A stretch of DNA of 64,000 nt from Deltaproteobacteria bacterium (GCA_017644045.1 JAEPMI010000002.1:385026-449025), one strand, 5' to 3'. Positions 9,039 through 18,199 are shown, counted from the first letter of the stretch. Notes: generated by a model from the letters alone, not told the origin. Made by a program: numbers and translations.

Positions 9039-9064
9039 GACGAACATGAAGACGATCGTCCCCG
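9039..9064 (-). repeat. Outer right inverted repeat of Y1 unit
   Basis: 26 bases, an inverted copy of 7894-7919 with one mismatch. Lies 41 bases upstream of the GTG start of the secreted CFI-box protein, so it sits in that gene's promoter region. Confidence 0.85.
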
Positions 9065-9105
9065 CTTCGTTGGCCGGGTGAGCGGCGGGGGCGTATGGTG
9101 GGCTC

Positions 9106-11037
9106 GTGAGGTGGCTGCCGTTCATCGTGGCGTTGGTGGGTCTGGTCGGGAGCGCGCCCGCGGGCGCGCAGCGGCGGGTGGCGGAGCTGAGCTACACGCC
9201 GACGGCTCGGGCGCAGATCGCGATCTGGGTGGAAACCGGTGAGGGAGTCTTTCTTCGGACGTTTCGGCTGACCGAGGCGACGGCGCGGCGGGGCATCGGG
9301 AACCGGCCCGGGGCGACCCAGATGGACAGCGGGTACCACTGGCCCTACGGGCGGCGCGAAGGCGTGCTGCCGATCTGGGCTCACCGACGGCTCACGCAGG
9401 AAGGGGCGGAGCCCTTCCGACGGGTGATCTTCCAGGACCGGACGAGCGAGGGCTACGCGTCCCAGACCTCCCAGGACGACAGCCCCGACGACTACTACTG
9501 CCTCTCCTTCAACGAGAGCTTCTCCAGCAAGGAGACCCTCGACTCCATCGACCCGACCGTCGACGCCATGGCGTGCCCCACGCTCTTCAACAGCGACAAG
9601 GGCCGCTACGTGGACGAGGACGACGTGCGCAACGGCTACGCCGAGCCCTTCGCCATCGTCTCCTCGTTCGAAGGCGGCGACCTCGAGATGGCGCACACCA
9701 TGCGCCCCCTCGGGCTCCACTCGCTCTATCCGGCGCGCCGCGACCTCGAGTCGTTCGGCCCCGACGACCACCCCGACGCCCGCCTGTTCTTCGAGGAGAC
9801 CCGCGCGGCCATGCCCGAGATCGACGCGGTCTCGATGGCCACTCCGCGTGCGGCGATGCCCCAGGCGCTGCAGTTCTCGTTCCCCGCCGAGTGGCCCGAC
9901 GGGGAGTACGTCATGTACATCGAGGTCAACGTCGAGGGCGATCACCACGGCGCCCACTGGGGCCCCGACCGTCTGCCCAGCCCCGCGAGCTTCCCGGAAG
10001 CGACCACCCACTGGGACGCCTGGTCCGGCGACCGCGCCGGCGACTACGGCTACCCCTACCGAGGTCAGCCGACGATCCTCTACGCGGTCCCCTTCCGCCT
10101 CGACGCGTCGGGAGGCGTCTTCTCGGTCACGGACCCGACCGGCTACGGCGAGCTGCACGGCATGGATGGCGACGTGCGCCCGCTCGACTCGACCATCGCG
10201 AGCTCGCCCGAGACACTCCCCGGGAGCGGCGCCGACCGACTCATGATGCGCGGCGACGGCACCCGCGCGTCGCTCCGGGTCGTACCGACCAACGTCTGTG
10301 ACGCACCGATGCCGCCCGAGGTCTGCTTCAGCGACTGCGTGGACGACGAGGCCTGCGGCTTCGGCTTCATCTGTCACGCGATGGGCTGTCTCGATCGCTG
10401 CAACGACGCGGCGGAGTCACCACCCGCCATGCCCGCCGATCTCACGGCCACCCTCGACGCCGAGCGCTCCTGGGAGTTCGTCGCGATCCACTTCTCGGCT
10501 CCGGCGAGCGAGCGCGAGCTCTTCGAATACCAGGTGCGCGTCTCCACGACGCCCTACGAGCCCGGCACACCCTTCGAGACCTGGGGCGTCGAAGCGAAGA
10601 TCGCAGCCGCCGTCGAAGAGGCGCTGGTCCTCGATCCGAGCGTGGCGACCGGCGACCGCGTGGAGGGCGAGCTCGGTCACCTCGAGCCCGAGCAGACCTA
10701 CTTCATCGGCGTCCGCGCGGTCGCCGAGTGCCACTGGGCGGGACCGGTGTCGGTCGTCGAGATCGAGACCACCGCCGTCGAGTTCGCGACGGTGTCGCCC
10801 TGCTTCGTGGCCACCGCGACCTACGGCACACCCATGGCCGCGGAGATCGGCGTGCTCCGCCGCTTCCGCGATCGCTACCTGATGAACAACGCCCCCGGCC
10901 GCGCGCTGGTGGACGCCTACTACGAGCTCGGCCCCGACGCGGCCGCTGAGATCCGCGAGGACGCCACCCTCCGCGCCGTGAGCCGTGGGCTGCTCACTCC
11001 GGTCGTCGCGTTCGCGGACTGGCTCCTCGGCGACTGA
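9106..11037 (+). CDS. Secreted protein with C-terminal CFI-box domain
   Basis: 643 residues, GTG start. Signal peptide at about 1-21 (hydrophobic run ending SAPAGAQ). The long middle part has no recognised domain; a six-Cys knot-like stretch lies around 400-435 (VCFSDCVDDEACGFGF) and a fibronectin-III-like strand region around 445-560. The C-terminus, starting at Cys566 in CFVATATYG with LRRFRDRYLM and GRALVDAYYELGP following, matches the CFI-box C-terminal domain found on many exported bacterial proteins, whose role is unclear. Probably periplasmic or surface-located; function unknown. Sits next to the Y1 unit. Confidence 0.85.
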   Translation: MRWLPFIVALVGLVGSAPAGAQRRVAELSYTPTARAQIAIWVETGEGVFLRTFRLTEATARRGIGNRPGATQMDSGYHWPYGRREGVLPIWAHRRLTQEGAEPFRRVIFQDRTSEGYASQTSQDDSPDDYYCLSFNESFSSKETLDSIDPTVDAMACPTLFNSDKGRYVDEDDVRNGYAEPFAIVSSFEGGDLEMAHTMRPLGLHSLYPARRDLESFGPDDHPDARLFFEETRAAMPEIDAVSMATPRAAMPQALQFSFPAEWPDGEYVMYIEVNVEGDHHGAHWGPDRLPSPASFPEATTHWDAWSGDRAGDYGYPYRGQPTILYAVPFRLDASGGVFSVTDPTGYGELHGMDGDVRPLDSTIASSPETLPGSGADRLMMRGDGTRASLRVVPTNVCDAPMPPEVCFSDCVDDEACGFGFICHAMGCLDRCNDAAESPPAMPADLTATLDAERSWEFVAIHFSAPASERELFEYQVRVSTTPYEPGTPFETWGVEAKIAAAVEEALVLDPSVATGDRVEGELGHLEPEQTYFIGVRAVAECHWAGPVSVVEIETTAVEFATVSPCFVATATYGTPMAAEIGVLRRFRDRYLMNNAPGRALVDAYYELGPDAAAEIREDATLRAVSRGLLTPVVAFADWLLGD

Positions 11038-11047
11038 GCGCCGCGGC

Positions 11048-11395
11048 TCACATCAGCAGGAGCGCTAGCGCGATCCCGGCGGGGAGCGCCTGCAGGAAGA
11101 GAATGGTGATCTTCGCCGTGGCCGCCCCGACGAGACCCATCGCGACGATGAAGACGTGGAGCACGACCAGGATGTCGGGCGCGCCGACGACGGCGGCGTA
11201 GATCAGCGAGACCGCCAGCGCGAGGTTGTAGGCGCCTTGGTTCAGGGCGAGCACCTTGGTGGTCTCGGCGTCTTCCTTCGTCTGACCGAAGATCTTCCGG
11301 ACCTTCGGCGTGGTCCAGAGCACGGACTCGAGCATGAAGAAGGCGACGTGGAGGGCGGCGACCACGTAGGTCGCGACGAGGGCTCCCATGCTCAT
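11048..11395 (-). CDS. DUF1304 family small membrane protein
   Basis: 115 residues with about four transmembrane helices and the DUF1304 pattern: HVAFFMLESVLWTTPKVRKI near the N-terminus, then LALNQGAYNLALA. Length is normal for the family. Function is unknown; it is an inner-membrane protein. Convergent with the CFI-box gene, whose stop lies 10 bases away. The ATG at 11395 places the hydrophobic N-terminus correctly. Confidence 0.88.
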   Translation of the reverse strand: MSMGALVATYVVAALHVAFFMLESVLWTTPKVRKIFGQTKEDAETTKVLALNQGAYNLALAVSLIYAAVVGAPDILVVLHVFIVAMGLVGAATAKITILFLQALPAGIALALLLM

Positions 11396-11416
11396 GAGCG
11401 GCTCCGATCGAAGGTG

Positions 11417-11938
11417 TCAGTCATGCGGGGCCCGAGACTCGCACGCCCGTTCGGCCAACACCAACCAGCGGTCGGTGAAGCCCATCGTGAGGTCGGCCTG
11501 GCACCCACCGTCCAGCCACACGAGAGCCTGCGGGCCCTCGAAGCCCTGGACGGGCAGGTCGTCCGAGAAGTCGTACGACGGCGCCCCTGGTTTGCCCAGA
11601 GAGACCGGAGGCAAACACGGTTCCTCCGTCGAGCTCTCGAACGAACAGGCACCGAGAACCCAGCTCTCGGGCGAGGCTCGTAGCTCGACCCGCCGGTCGC
11701 CGACCGAGACTCGGCAACTGGTGCCACGGGTGGCGACGGAGTCAGGGAGCTCGCAGCGATCGCTCAGATGCACGAGAGCCGCAGCCATGGCCCCTTCCAG
11801 CCCCGGCTCGTCCGGCGAGCACATGGGCTCCGGCGCCACCGCGACCCCTCCGCAGCTCGCGCAGAGCGCCAGCGCGTAGAGCAACGGAGCCCGCGAGCCA
11901 GCCCGGCCCTCGTCTCCTATCGAGGAAGGAGGTCCCAT
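11417..11938 (-). CDS. Putative lipoprotein, no recognised domain
   Basis: 173 residues. A short basic N-terminus (GRAGSR) is followed by PLLYALALC, a lipobox-like end that would make the Cys in ALALCAS the lipidated residue. The rest has several Cys (CSPDEPG, DRCELP, SCRVSVGDRRVELRA) and no family I know. An alternative lipidation or start site is possible because the N-region before the hydrophobic run is long. Divergent from the 496-residue gene of the MoxR operon, with only 17 bases between start codons, so the two may share control. Confidence 0.6.
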   Translation of the reverse strand: MGPPSSIGDEGRAGSRAPLLYALALCASCGGVAVAPEPMCSPDEPGLEGAMAAALVHLSDRCELPDSVATRGTSCRVSVGDRRVELRASPESWVLGACSFESSTEEPCLPPVSLGKPGAPSYDFSDDLPVQGFEGPQALVWLDGGCQADLTMGFTDRWLVLAERACESRAPHD

Positions 11939-11955
11939 GACCCGCGTAGAGTGGC

Positions 11956-13446
11956 ATGCTCCGCGACGCGGATGGCACCCCCATGAACACCGAAGGGCAG
12001 GAGCTGGTCGAGACGCTGGCGCGCATCGAGGAGGCGCTCGATGCGCTCGTGACGCGTGGGCTCCGCGCCGTGGGGCCGGACGATCGGACGGCGCTCGAGT
12101 CGTACGAGGCCGAGATCCGCGCGATGGGGGCGACGCACCTCGCCGATGCGCTGGCGGAGCTGCTGACGGCCGTACGCGAGGGCGACCGGGCGGGGTCGGT
12201 GGTGCTGCTGCGGACGCAGGTGCGGCTGCGCTTGCTCGAGCGGCTGCTGACCCTGCGATTGGTGGAGGCGGAGCTGCGGACGGTGACGGAGCCGGCGGCG
12301 CTCGACGCCGGGCCCGCGCCGAAGGCGCCACCGCTGCCGACCGAAGACGCGGCCTTTCTCGGGCGGCTCGCCGAAGCGATCGAGACGTTGCTGCAGTCGG
12401 GGCTCTCGGCGGCTTCGAAGGCGAGCGTCGACGCGTTGAAGGTGTCCTTCGAGGAGGCGTCGCGGCGACGGCTGCTGCGACTGGGCTCGACGCTGCGCAT
12501 CGCGTCCGAGGAGGTCGCGCGCTTCACCCGGCAGGACGCGAGCTTCTCGCCGGACCGCTTGAGCTTCTTCCTCGGTCGCGCGTGGGTGCTCGCGCGCGGG
12601 ATGGAGGCCGCGCTCGCCGACCAGGACGCGGACGGCTGGGCGCGCCTGACCAGCGGACCCGAGACGGTGCCGATGAAGGAGCTGGCGCTGGTGGTCGTCG
12701 GCGTGTTCAAGCGCCACGTGCCCGGGGCGTTCGCAGCCTTCGAGCTGCGCTGCCGGGTGACCGAAGACGCCAAGCCACTGAAGCGCGGCGACGCCATCTC
12801 CTGGTCGTTCGTGTTTCCGCTCCGCGAAGACCAGAAGGTGCCGCCGGAGGCGATGCTCATGCTCGAGCAGAAGCAGAAGTTCCGACCGAACGAGCTGCTC
12901 GAGGGGAAGGTCGTCCGCGTCGGTGGTCAGGTCGCGATCAGCCAAGGCGACCCGCGGCGGCTGATGCTGGGTCCGAAGGCCACGGTCGCGATCGACGCGG
13001 AGCCCTTCACCGAATGGCTCGAGCTCACCCGCTGGGAGCCGGGCGCGACCCTCGCGAAGATCACCGGTCACCAGCCCGACCCACTCTCGCTCCCGATCGA
13101 GCTGCAGGACGAGGCGATGCTGCTGCGCTGGTCGATGGAGGAGCTGGTCGAAGGCGAGAAACACACGACCGCCGCGCTCCAGGTCCAGCTCGACGACGCC
13201 GAGGTGCCGCTGACGTTCGAGCTGCGCGCGCCGATCGGCGACAGCGGCTCGCCGCTGCGAAAGGCCCTCGATGAGGCGCGCAAGCAGGACCCCCGCCCTC
13301 CCCTCTTCGGCTTCCTGCACTTCGAGCACGGCAAGCTCGTGCTCGAGCCCCTGAGCCTCCTGGGCGACGAGCGCCCGACGATGATCGCGCTCGACCCGAA
13401 GAACGTGGACAAGGCCGCGCTGGTGCGCGCGATGACCTTCGACTGA
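11956..13446 (+). CDS. Uncharacterised first gene of MoxR/DUF5682/VWA operon
   Basis: 496 residues, soluble, almost free of cysteine. The N-terminal 120 residues are leucine-rich helix (VETLARIEEALDALV and following); a helical part runs to about 240 and the second half is mixed strand/helix (RWEPGATLAKITGHQPDPLS). I recognise no domain. Related operons usually carry a SWIM zinc-finger protein beside MoxR; this protein has no CxC/CxH pattern and is not one. It ends 25 bases before the MoxR GTG, so it is almost certainly co-transcribed. ATG at 11983 is an alternative start. Role inferred from context only: substrate or adaptor of the ATPase. Confidence 0.8.
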   Translation: MLRDADGTPMNTEGQELVETLARIEEALDALVTRGLRAVGPDDRTALESYEAEIRAMGATHLADALAELLTAVREGDRAGSVVLLRTQVRLRLLERLLTLRLVEAELRTVTEPAALDAGPAPKAPPLPTEDAAFLGRLAEAIETLLQSGLSAASKASVDALKVSFEEASRRRLLRLGSTLRIASEEVARFTRQDASFSPDRLSFFLGRAWVLARGMEAALADQDADGWARLTSGPETVPMKELALVVVGVFKRHVPGAFAAFELRCRVTEDAKPLKRGDAISWSFVFPLREDQKVPPEAMLMLEQKQKFRPNELLEGKVVRVGGQVAISQGDPRRLMLGPKATVAIDAEPFTEWLELTRWEPGATLAKITGHQPDPLSLPIELQDEAMLLRWSMEELVEGEKHTTAALQVQLDDAEVPLTFELRAPIGDSGSPLRKALDEARKQDPRPPLFGFLHFEHGKLVLEPLSLLGDERPTMIALDPKNVDKAALVRAMTFD

Positions 13447-13471
13447 GACTCCGACCCACAAAGGAACCACC

Positions 13472-14620
13472 GTGGCGACCAAGAAGAAGAAGGCGGACGA
13501 AGAAGAGTCGGTGCTGCGCGCGCCGGCCGAGATCGAGTTCGCTGAGCAGATCGAAGCGCTGGCCGCGAACGACTCGGACGCGGCGCCCCCGAGCTGGAAG
13601 CTCAGCCCACGAGCGGTGCTCCGCTACGTCACCGGCGGGGAGACGCTCCCGCTGAAGGTCGGCAAGAAGACCGAGGAGGTCGCGATCACCCGGAAGTTCT
13701 TCGGCGACGACGGACTGGTCGAGCGCGCCATCGTGACGCTCGCGTCGGAGCGCGCGCTCCTGCTCGTGGGCGAGCCCGGTACCGGCAAGAGCTGGCTGAG
13801 CGAGCACCTCGCCGCCGCGATCGCGGGCGACAGCACGCTGGTGATCCAGGGCACCGCCGGCACCACCGAGGACCAGATCAAGTACTCGTGGAACGTCGCG
13901 CGCGTGATCGCTGAAGGGCCGACCCCCGAGAACATGATCCCGAGCCCGACCATGGTCGCGATGAAGCGCGGGGGCCTGCTCCGCTTCGAGGAGATCACCC
14001 GCTGCGTGCCGGACGTGCAGGACGCGTTGGTCTCCATCCTCAGCGACAAGGCCATCGCCATCCCGGAGCTCCCTGGCGCCAACCGCGTCGAGGCGCGCCC
14101 CGGCTTCAACGTCATCGCGACCGCCAACAGTCGTGACCAGGGCGTCAACGATCTCAGCGCCGCGCTCAAGCGCCGCTTCAACTACGTCCACATCCCGATC
14201 GTCGGTGACAAGAAGACCGAGATGGCCATCGTCGAGCAGCGCTCCAAGGAGCTGCTCGAGCGCTACGCCATCCCCGCGACGGTGGAGACGCCGATCATCG
14301 ATCTGCTCACCACCGTCTTCCGCGAGATCCGCGCGGGCAAGACCACCGACGGCGTGAGCATCAAGTCGCCCTCGACCACACTCTCGACCGCCGAGGCGAT
14401 CGGCGTCGCCCTCGACGCCGCGCTCCACGCCCGCTTCTTCGGCGACGGCAAGGTCGGCCCGGAGTCCATCGCGCGCCAGCTCGTCGGCTCGGTGGTGAAG
14501 GAAGACCTGGGCGACCTGAAGGTCCTCAAGGAGTACGTGGCGCTGGTCGCGCGCAAGCGCGGCAAGGGCGACAAAGCCTGGAAGGCGTTCAGCGACGAGG
14601 CGGACAAGGCCCTCCGATAG
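13472..14620 (+). CDS. MoxR-type AAA+ ATPase
   Basis: 382 residues, GTG start with AAAGGA upstream. An Asp/Glu/Lys-rich N-terminus precedes the AAA+ module: Walker A GEPGTGKS at 100-107, Walker B LLRFEEI at 169-175, sensor 1 in VIATANSRD and an arginine-finger-like ALKRRFN. MoxR ATPases act as chaperone-like remodelers with a VWA partner, which here is two genes downstream. The order and the DUF5682 neighbour match the E. coli yehL-yehM-yehP arrangement, making this the YehL counterpart. Seven bases separate it from the next gene. What it remodels is unknown. Confidence 0.93.
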   Translation: MATKKKKADEEESVLRAPAEIEFAEQIEALAANDSDAAPPSWKLSPRAVLRYVTGGETLPLKVGKKTEEVAITRKFFGDDGLVERAIVTLASERALLLVGEPGTGKSWLSEHLAAAIAGDSTLVIQGTAGTTEDQIKYSWNVARVIAEGPTPENMIPSPTMVAMKRGGLLRFEEITRCVPDVQDALVSILSDKAIAIPELPGANRVEARPGFNVIATANSRDQGVNDLSAALKRRFNYVHIPIVGDKKTEMAIVEQRSKELLERYAIPATVETPIIDLLTTVFREIRAGKTTDGVSIKSPSTTLSTAEAIGVALDAALHARFFGDGKVGPESIARQLVGSVVKEDLGDLKVLKEYVALVARKRGKGDKAWKAFSDEADKALR

Positions 14621-14627
14621 CCTGCTC

Positions 14628-17066
14628 GTGACCACGGAAGGGACAGCGGAGCGCTCGATCGCCGAGGCGCTCACCGACGACGCCGACGCGATCCGTGCGC
14701 AGGTGGACGCGGTGCTGAGCGAAGAGCTGCACTGGTTCCCGGTCCGGCACCACTCACCGACCGTCGCCCACGCCGTGCGCGACACCATCCGCGCGCGGAA
14801 GCCGAAGCTCCTCTTCCTGGAGGCGCCCGCCGAGGCGCAGCATCTCGTTCCCCATCTCGCCGACAGCGGAACCAAACCGCCCATCGCCATCTACTCGAGC
14901 TTTCGCGACGACGACGACGTGCTCGGGCTCCGGGACCCGGAGGACGATCGCGCGGAGCCGACTCGGATCCCGAGCTGGTACCCGATGACCCATTACTCGC
15001 CGGAGCTCATCGCCATCCGCGAGACCCTCCGCGCCGGGGGCGAGGTCGTCTTCATGGACCTGCCCCATTGGGCGACGATGGTGCGTCGCGAAGGAGCGAT
15101 CCAGGAGCCGACGAGCGGACGCACCGTCCCCGGTCGCTCCGCGCTCCACGAGCTGGTCGGCTCCCGCGAGCTCTCGGAGCGCATGAGCCGTACCGCTGGC
15201 CATCGCACTTGGGACGAGACCTGGGACACGCTCTTCGAGCAGCAACGCCGCGGGAGCAGTGACGCCATCGAAGCCTACCGCCGCGCGATCGCGGTCTACT
15301 GCGCCGCCATCCGCGCGAGCACACCGCCGGAGACCCTCGAGCTCGACGGGACCCTCCCGCGCGAGCGCCACATGATGGCGACCATCGATCGGGAGCTCAC
15401 CGAGCGGTCCGTCGACCCCGGCGACGCGATGGTGGTCTGCGGCGGCTTCCACCTCTTCCTGGACCGCGCCGACACGAACGCGCCGACCATCCCGGACGGC
15501 ACCGTGCACACCACGCTGGTGCCACACTCCTATCCGCGTCTCGGTCAGCTCTCGGGCTACGCCGCCGGCAACCGGGCGCCCGCCTGGTACCGCCGCCTCT
15601 TCGAGGGCAAGGACCCCGACGCGATCCTGCTCGAGCACGTGGTCGCGATCCTCGGCCGCGCGCGTCGCAAGGGGATGCGCCTCGCGGCCGCCGACACGCT
15701 GGCAGTCGTGCACCACGCACACCTGCTCGCGCAGCTCCGCGGCCGGCGGGTGCCCATCCTCGACGACGTTCACGACGCGATCATCACCTGCTGCTGCAAG
15801 GGCGACCCGGCGCTCGAGGGTGGCCGCCTCTTCGAGGCGATGCACCACGTCGGCACCGGCACTCGGGTGGGGCAGGTCGCGGCGGGCGTCGGGCGACTGC
15901 CGCTCGTCCGCGACTTCCGCAGCGAGCTCGAGCGACTCGAGTTGAGCGAGCTCGTGGAACACGACGAGGTGCTGAAGGTCGACCTCGACGTCCGCGAGCC
16001 CGCCGACGCCGAACGCTCCGCGCTCCTGCACCGGCTCCGGCACCTCGGTGCGCCCATCGGCCACCTCCGTGAGAAGGCCGGTTTCGGCCAGACGCTCTTC
16101 CAGGAGAAGTGGCGCCTGCGGTGGACCCCGGAGCTCGAGCCCGCGCTGGTCGAGAAGAGCCTGCTCGGGGACACCGTCGAGGCCGCCGCGACCGTGCAGA
16201 CGCGGGAGGCGCTCGACCGACTCGGCCACGACGCCGGCGGAGTGGCTCGGCAGCTCCTGGACGCGGTACGGATGGCGCTCCCCACCCTCTTCCGCGACGC
16301 CGAGACCCAGCTCGGCGAAGCCATCGACCACGACGAGCGCTTCGCCTCGCTCGTCGATGCGTTCGTCGCGCTCGGCCATCTCGGTCGACGGGCGAGCTAC
16401 CGGGAAGGGTCGGACGCCGAGCTCGGCGTGCTGCGCGAGCGTGCGTACGCCCGGGCGAGCTTCGCCATCGCGGGCACGGTGGCGCTCCCCGATGAGGAAC
16501 AACCGGCAGCCATCGAAGGGCTCGAGGCGCTGGCCGACGCCATCCTCCAGGAAGACGCGCTCGACGCCGACCTCTTCGTGACCAACGTGCGGAGCGCGGC
16601 GGACAACACCCCCTCCGCGTACTTGCGCGGCGCCTACCTCGGCATCCTCGCGGAGGTGCGCCAGCTCCCGGTCGATGACGTCGCCGACGCCCTCGCGGCC
16701 CACGCGCACGGGCCGGAAGAGGTGCAGCTCGAGGCGGGCGACTTCCTCGGCGGTGTCCTCGCGGTCTCGCGCGCCACGCTGATGGTCGGTGCGCGCGCGT
16801 TGGTGGCCGCCGTCGACGAGGTCCTTCGCGCGGTGCAGCGGGAGACCTTCCTGACCATGGCGCCGCGGATGCGAGCCGCGATCGAGGAGCTGCGCGAGAC
16901 TCAGAAGAACCTGCTCGCCGACGAGGTCGGCCGGCTCTACGGCGAGAGCGGCGACGACATCCGGCAGGAGCTGAGCCTGTCGACCGAGGCCGCCGCGCTT
17001 CTCAGCGAGCTGGACGCGGAGGCCGCGCGCATCATGGACGCCTGGCACCTCGGGAGGCAGCGATGA
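14628..17066 (+). CDS. DUF5682 family protein (YehM-like)
   Basis: 812 residues, GTG start. The N-terminus has the family pattern WFPVRHHSP followed by PKLLFLEAP, and later MVVCGGFHLFLD, a fold signature reminiscent of erythromycin-esterase/TraB-like proteins. The central and C-terminal parts are long and helical (LERLELSELVEHDEV, LLDAVRMALPTL). The family occurs next to MoxR and VWA genes and has no established biochemical activity. Its last four bases overlap the VWA start (ATGA), indicating coupled translation and probably a stoichiometric complex. Cytosolic: no signal peptide or membrane segment. Confidence 0.88.
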   Translation: MTTEGTAERSIAEALTDDADAIRAQVDAVLSEELHWFPVRHHSPTVAHAVRDTIRARKPKLLFLEAPAEAQHLVPHLADSGTKPPIAIYSSFRDDDDVLGLRDPEDDRAEPTRIPSWYPMTHYSPELIAIRETLRAGGEVVFMDLPHWATMVRREGAIQEPTSGRTVPGRSALHELVGSRELSERMSRTAGHRTWDETWDTLFEQQRRGSSDAIEAYRRAIAVYCAAIRASTPPETLELDGTLPRERHMMATIDRELTERSVDPGDAMVVCGGFHLFLDRADTNAPTIPDGTVHTTLVPHSYPRLGQLSGYAAGNRAPAWYRRLFEGKDPDAILLEHVVAILGRARRKGMRLAAADTLAVVHHAHLLAQLRGRRVPILDDVHDAIITCCCKGDPALEGGRLFEAMHHVGTGTRVGQVAAGVGRLPLVRDFRSELERLELSELVEHDEVLKVDLDVREPADAERSALLHRLRHLGAPIGHLREKAGFGQTLFQEKWRLRWTPELEPALVEKSLLGDTVEAAATVQTREALDRLGHDAGGVARQLLDAVRMALPTLFRDAETQLGEAIDHDERFASLVDAFVALGHLGRRASYREGSDAELGVLRERAYARASFAIAGTVALPDEEQPAAIEGLEALADAILQEDALDADLFVTNVRSAADNTPSAYLRGAYLGILAEVRQLPVDDVADALAAHAHGPEEVQLEAGDFLGGVLAVSRATLMVGARALVAAVDEVLRAVQRETFLTMAPRMRAAIEELRETQKNLLADEVGRLYGESGDDIRQELSLSTEAAALLSELDAEAARIMDAWHLGRQR

Positions 17067-18181
17067 GCGACGACGCACTGGCGCGCTGGCGCGTGCTCCT
17101 CGGCCGGCGCGAGCAGCTCGAGGGTGGCGAGCGCGACGCGCAGCTCGAGCAGGCGGCGCAGCTCCTCGACGAGCTCTACGGCGGAAGCGGCGGCGGAGAC
17201 GACCCCGCGCAGGATCGCCGGGGCGGGCTCGGAGAGGGCCACGCGCTGAACGTTCCGAAGTGGGTCGACGACGTCGGCGAGCTCTTCCCGCGTGCAGCCA
17301 AGGAGGTGCTCGAACGCGAGTTGATCCGGAAGCGCGGGATCTCCGAGCTGCTCGAGCGGCCGGACATCCTGGAGCGGGTCGAGCCCAGCATGGAGCTGGT
17401 GAAGACGCTCCTGACGCACCGCGAGCTGATGAACGAGAAGACCCGCGTGCTGGCGCGGAAGATCATCGACCAGGTGGTGCAGGAGCTGAAGGAGAAGCTG
17501 AGGGTCAACGTCGAGCCGGCCATCACCGGTGCCATCCGCCGAGACCGCCACTCGCCACGGAAGGTCCCGAAGAACCTCGACGTGAAGACGACCGTCCGGA
17601 AGAACCTCCAGCACTGGGACGGCGACCGGAAACGGCTCCTGGTCGACCGGCTCTTCTTCTACGCGGCCGAGCGCAACACGCGGCCCTGGCACATCATCAT
17701 CGCCGTCGACCAGTCGGGCTCGATGCTCGGCTCGGCGATCTTCAGCGCGGTGATGGCCTCCATCTTCGCCGAGCTCCCTGCGGTGAAGACCAGCCTCTTC
17801 CTCTTCGACACCGAGATCGCCGACCTCAGCGACCAGGTCGGTCAGCCGGTCGACGTGCTGCTCCAGATTCAGCTCGGCGGCGGCACCCACATCGCCAAGG
17901 CCGTGCGCTACGCCGGCCAGCTCGTGCGCGAGCCCGCGAAGACCATCGTCGTCCTCATCACCGACTTCTACGAGGGCGGTCCCGAGGCCGATCTGATCCA
18001 CGAGGTGAAGTTCCTCGCCGAGAGCGGCGTACGGATGGTCGGCCTCGGGGCGCTCGGCTACGACGCGCGCCCGGAGTACTGCAAGAGCACGGCGAAGAAG
18101 TGCCGAAAAGTCGGCATGGACATCCTGGTGTGCACGCCGGAGAAGCTCGCCGAGTCGATGGCGAGGATCATCCGCGGCTGA
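17063..18181 (+). CDS. VWA domain protein of MoxR operon (YehP-like)
   Basis: 372 residues. The N-terminal half is helical with conserved-looking KWVDDVGELFP and charged helices; the C-terminal half is a von Willebrand A domain with a full MIDAS: Asp216-x-Ser218-x-Ser220 in VDQSGSM, a threonine in GGGTHIAK and an aspartate in LITDFYEGG. Such proteins bind a divalent metal and act as the adaptor for the cognate MoxR ATPase. Translationally coupled to DUF5682. Only 18 bases separate it from the RidA-GNAT gene, so that gene may share the transcript. Confidence 0.92.
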   Translation: MSDDALARWRVLLGRREQLEGGERDAQLEQAAQLLDELYGGSGGGDDPAQDRRGGLGEGHALNVPKWVDDVGELFPRAAKEVLERELIRKRGISELLERPDILERVEPSMELVKTLLTHRELMNEKTRVLARKIIDQVVQELKEKLRVNVEPAITGAIRRDRHSPRKVPKNLDVKTTVRKNLQHWDGDRKRLLVDRLFFYAAERNTRPWHIIIAVDQSGSMLGSAIFSAVMASIFAELPAVKTSLFLFDTEIADLSDQVGQPVDVLLQIQLGGGTHIAKAVRYAGQLVREPAKTIVVLITDFYEGGPEADLIHEVKFLAESGVRMVGLGALGYDARPEYCKSTAKKCRKVGMDILVCTPEKLAESMARIIRG

Positions 18182-18199
18182 CGGAGCTACGTTCCGCCC

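Larger units (their letters stand above)
7894..9064. mobile_element. Y1-transposase unit with nested inverted repeats
   Basis: A 1.17-kb unit with one Y1 transposase gene framed by four copies of a core motif, CGGGGACGATCGTCTTC. Left copies read forward, right copies reversed: the outer pair (7894-7919 with 9039-9064) matches at 25 of 26 bases and the inner pair (7977-8003 with 8955-8981) at 27 of 27. The core contains the palindrome GACGATCGTC. Weak five-base stems (GAAAC/GTTTC at 7933-7955, GAAAT/ATTTC at 9002-9019) lie between outer and inner copies. This resembles REP-associated or IS200/IS605-like elements, which move as single strands and leave no target duplication. Whether it is still mobile or is domesticated is not known. 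Confidence 0.75.

Noticed and set aside
11937-13274. Plus-strand frame with a strong AAGGAGGT site before ATG
   Set aside because: The frame is offset from the real 496-residue gene and reads Arg/Gly-rich sequence without domains; the ribosome site is probably chance or feeds a short leader.
14754-17078. Minus-strand frame of 774 residues
   Set aside because: Shadow of the DUF5682 gene, which has the family motifs on the plus strand.
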